From Thalassiosira profunda (lineage: Eukaryota > Bacillariophyta > Thalassiosirophyceae > Thalassiosirales > Thalassiosiraceae), in the NCBI GenBank assembly GCA_036939355.1, contig JALLAP010000838.1, positions 1 to 10,134 on the forward strand: 10,134 bases of DNA, written 5' to 3'. Position 1 is the stretch's first letter. Every line of letters starts with the position of its first letter. The notes under the pieces are model-generated. The model made no database searches, was not told the origin of the DNA, and saw only the letters and a program-made list of their open reading frames with translations. Both the position numbers and the translations under genes were made by a program. This document shows positions 8,501-10,134 of the stretch, one piece after another.

Positions 8501-9095
8501 GGCGATGGAAAAGGCACTGCTGTTGCCGGAGGATGTTTTCACTTCAGCAGGAGGCTCCGGGCATTCGAGAACAAACACGCTTTGGTTCATATCCACCCGG
8601 CCCGAGCTTGAGACACCGTACGACCTTGAGCAGCCATCGTCCTCAATACACAGCAAAACTGTGCCAGACTCTGAGCAGGAGAAGAAGATAGACTGTGGCT
8701 GCCCTGACACGTGCACGAGCGAGGCTTTGGCTTCGGATGCGGATGGATTCACTTGCAAACAACGCGTGCAGTGGCTCATGACGAATCGAGGACTCAGCGA
8801 GCTTGGCGCGTGTAGGCAGGTGGGAGGAAACGAGTATCAGAGTCAGTGCGGTTCATGCGATCCCGAGATCTGTGCAGAACCTGATACAAACAAGGAGATC
8901 GAGGCAGTACCGGTACCCTCTGGCTGCCCTCCGTGCAAAGCAGACGTGTGCGAATCGGATATAAACCGCTGCCAGCTTGTTACAGCGCCATTCCTTTGCC
9001 ACGAGGGGCCGGCAAAAGGGGGGTGCGCCGCAATTCCTTGGCCACAGGATGACAGTATTTGCGCTTCTTGCTGTGAGCTGTTCCTTGGATGCTAA
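5507..9095 (+). CDS. Membrane-anchored endo-1,3-beta-glucanase, glycoside hydrolase family 81, with Cys-rich tail
   Basis: GH81 enzymes cut internal beta-1,3 bonds of glucans such as laminarin or callose by inversion. Exons 5507-7118, 7188-8168 and 8236-9095 give 1150 residues. Residues 1-62 look cytosolic and 63-82 form a single hydrophobic anchor (ILVAAVISFTAVLLAATHL), suggesting type II topology. The GH81 domain spans about 120-990: PTNEWWLSLVVG (from 159), TFDNTWGG, YNDHHFHYGY (709-718, with the expected catalytic Asp) and NQESSSEA (789-796, with the expected catalytic Glu). IYPDSYTPH and TWFGNAPYLAYGIQLLPLTP lie near its end. N-glycosylation motifs (NGT, NAS, NCT, NST) suit a lumenal or extracellular domain. 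The tail 1018-1150 has 18 cysteines in two unlike blocks, CGCPDTC...CGSCDPEIC and CPPCKADVC...CASCCELFLGC. The first ATG is 5507; a frame extension begins only with TTG at 5489. The likely substrate is storage or wall beta-1,3-glucan. Confidence 0.94.
7119..7187 (+). other. Intron 1 of the glucanase gene (69 bp)
   Basis: The donor is GAAG|GTGTGT and the acceptor TCTGTAG|ACC, phase 1. Joining gives AMDEDLDGLPSYMAPRP, which keeps the GH81 domain continuous. The intron holds an in-frame TGA at 7163. The donor lacks the GTGAG seen in the other introns here. Confidence 0.92.
8169..8235 (+). other. Intron 2 of the glucanase gene (67 bp)
   Basis: The donor is TATC|GTGAGT and the acceptor ctcttcctccag|CCG, phase 1. 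Joining gives DAIYPDSYTPHVVSMMW, as expected for the GH81 C-terminal part. The twelve acceptor-side bases are the same as those of the TIM44 intron. Confidence 0.94.
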
Positions 9096-9238
9096 CTCAT
9101 CGACCACGCCCACCGCCTCGCCGCCCACTCTCGGCTGTGCGGTCGACGCCTGCTGTTCAACGAGTGCTAAAGATAATCTGTTTGCTAGCTTTACGCCGCG
9201 GGTCGGCGAGCTTTCATTATGCATTGAATAGCCTCGTC
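9096..9238. other. Short gap between convergent glucanase and AIR synthetase genes
   Basis: Both stop codons face this 143-base gap, so both 3' untranslated regions must fit in it or overlap the opposite gene. I find no canonical AATAAA on either strand and no gene. Confidence 0.6.
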
Positions 9239-10134
9239 CTACGAAAGCGAAGCCTTCATTTCAACCTGCTCCTCCTCGCCCTGGCGCGATACAAGCACAC
9301 CCAAGTCATACACCACGCTCTCTCCTGCGTCGCGCAACAGTGCCTTGGCCTCGTCAACCACATCCTTCTTCACGATGAGGACCATCCCGATGCCACAGTT
9401 AAATGTGCGCAGCATCTCGTGATCATCCAGGCCACTGATCTCCTTCATCCAGTTGAAGACGCTGGGGAGGGGCGGATGGCACGTGATTTCCGCCTTCACA
9501 TTCGAGGGCAGACTGCGTGGCAAATTCTCGAGAAGGCCACCACCGGTGATGTGCGCAAGCCCCGTCAGCATTTCCTTTTTGAGCAACGGGAGGCAGGCCT
9601 TGACGTAGATTTTCGTGGGCGTCAAGAGCGAGTCTCCAATGGTGCCAGCAGTCTTGTCCCAGGGGCACGAGGATTCGTAGTCCAGGTTCGCCTTCTCGAC
9701 GAGCTTTCGCACCAGACTGAATCCATTGCTGTGGATTCCACTGCTGGGCAGCCCAAGGAGGACGTCTCCAGCGGCGACATTTTTCGGCAGCACCTTGTCT
9801 TTCAGAACCGCGCCAACGCTGAAGCCGGCCAAATCGTAATCCCCGGGCGCATACATGGAGGGCATCTCCGCTGTCTCTCCTCCAATGAGTCCGCATCCAG
9901 ACTGCTTGCACCCCTCCGCAATGCCTCGCACGACGGCAGCAGCCTCCTCGACATCAAGCTTTCCCGTGGCAAAGTAATCCAGGAAGAACAAGGGCTCGCC
10001 GCCCGCCACGATGAGATCGTTGACGCACATGGCCACCAGGTCGATGCCCACGGTCTCGTGCTTCTTGGTCATATGGGCGACGCGCAGCTTCGTGCCGACG
10101 CCGTCCGTGGCCCCGATAATGATCGTGTTTTCAG
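9239..10134 (-). CDS. purM: Phosphoribosylformylglycinamidine cyclo-ligase (AIR synthetase), C-terminal 298 residues
   Basis: AIR synthetase closes FGAM to aminoimidazole ribonucleotide with ATP, a core step of purine synthesis. The frame enters from the right edge at ENTIIIGATDGVGTKL and ends with TAG at 9239-9241. Family motifs appear in order: GATDGVGTKL, VGIDLVAMCVNDL, GGEPLFFLDYFATGKL, GCGLIGGETAEMP, LPSSGIHSNGFSLVR, HITGGGLLENLPR and FNCGIGMV. About 40-50 N-terminal residues of a stand-alone enzyme lie outside the window. No formyltransferase (GART) domain follows, so if this is part of a fusion, AIRS is its last domain; an N-terminal GARS (purD) fusion cannot be excluded. No intron is visible in this part. 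It is transcribed towards the glucanase gene. Confidence 0.96.
   Translation of the reverse strand, partial: ENTIIIGATDGVGTKLRVAHMTKKHETVGIDLVAMCVNDLIVAGGEPLFFLDYFATGKLDVEEAAAVVRGIAEGCKQSGCGLIGGETAEMPSMYAPGDYDLAGFSVGAVLKDKVLPKNVAAGDVLLGLPSSGIHSNGFSLVRKLVEKANLDYESSCPWDKTAGTIGDSLLTPTKIYVKACLPLLKKEMLTGLAHITGGGLLENLPRSLPSNVKAEITCHPPLPSVFNWMKEISGLDDHEMLRTFNCGIGMVLIVKKDVVDEAKALLRDAGESVVYDLGVLVSRQGEEEQVEMKASLS

Noticed and set aside
9423..9911. A 162-residue minus-strand frame inside AIR synthetase
   Set aside because: It is an out-of-frame reading of the conserved AIR synthetase gene.

Overview
The window is nuclear DNA of a eukaryote, most likely a stramenopile such as a diatom or another ochrophyte. 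Genes lie on both strands, are monocistronic and are split by short GT-AG introns (67-101 bp). The glucanase ends in a cysteine-rich tail of a kind I associate with diatom-type secreted proteins. The group assignment is an inference from that tail and the gene style; I cannot name the genus.

Layout, left to right. (1) 1-2844, minus strand: the 5' part of a long repeat-built gene of unknown function. It has a signal-peptide-like first exon and at least 896 codons, and runs off the left edge. It is built from modules of a basic lysine/arginine patch followed by a hydrophobic helix. A segment containing an intron has been duplicated 1016 bp away, with 291 bp of perfect identity. (2) 2845-3378: intergenic, holding the promoter side of the repeat gene and the 3' side of the next gene. 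(3) 3379-4940, minus strand: TIM44, the motor anchor of mitochondrial protein import, in two exons. (4) 4941-5506: a divergent promoter region with an AT-rich core and a short upstream ORF. (5) 5507-9095, plus strand: a three-exon GH81 endo-1,3-beta-glucanase, membrane-anchored at the N terminus, with a cysteine-rich C-terminal tail. (6) 9096-9238: a short gap between convergent genes. (7) 9239-10134, minus strand: the C-terminal part of AIR synthetase (purM type, purine synthesis), running off the right edge.

The genes do not form a pathway. TIM44 and AIR synthetase are housekeeping genes, and the glucanase acts on 1,3-beta-glucan (storage chrysolaminarin or wall callose). The repeat gene on the left is the part with no recognised family and is the most interesting. 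Its two identical phase-0 introns would allow exon 2 (313 codons) to be skipped or amplified without loss of frame.
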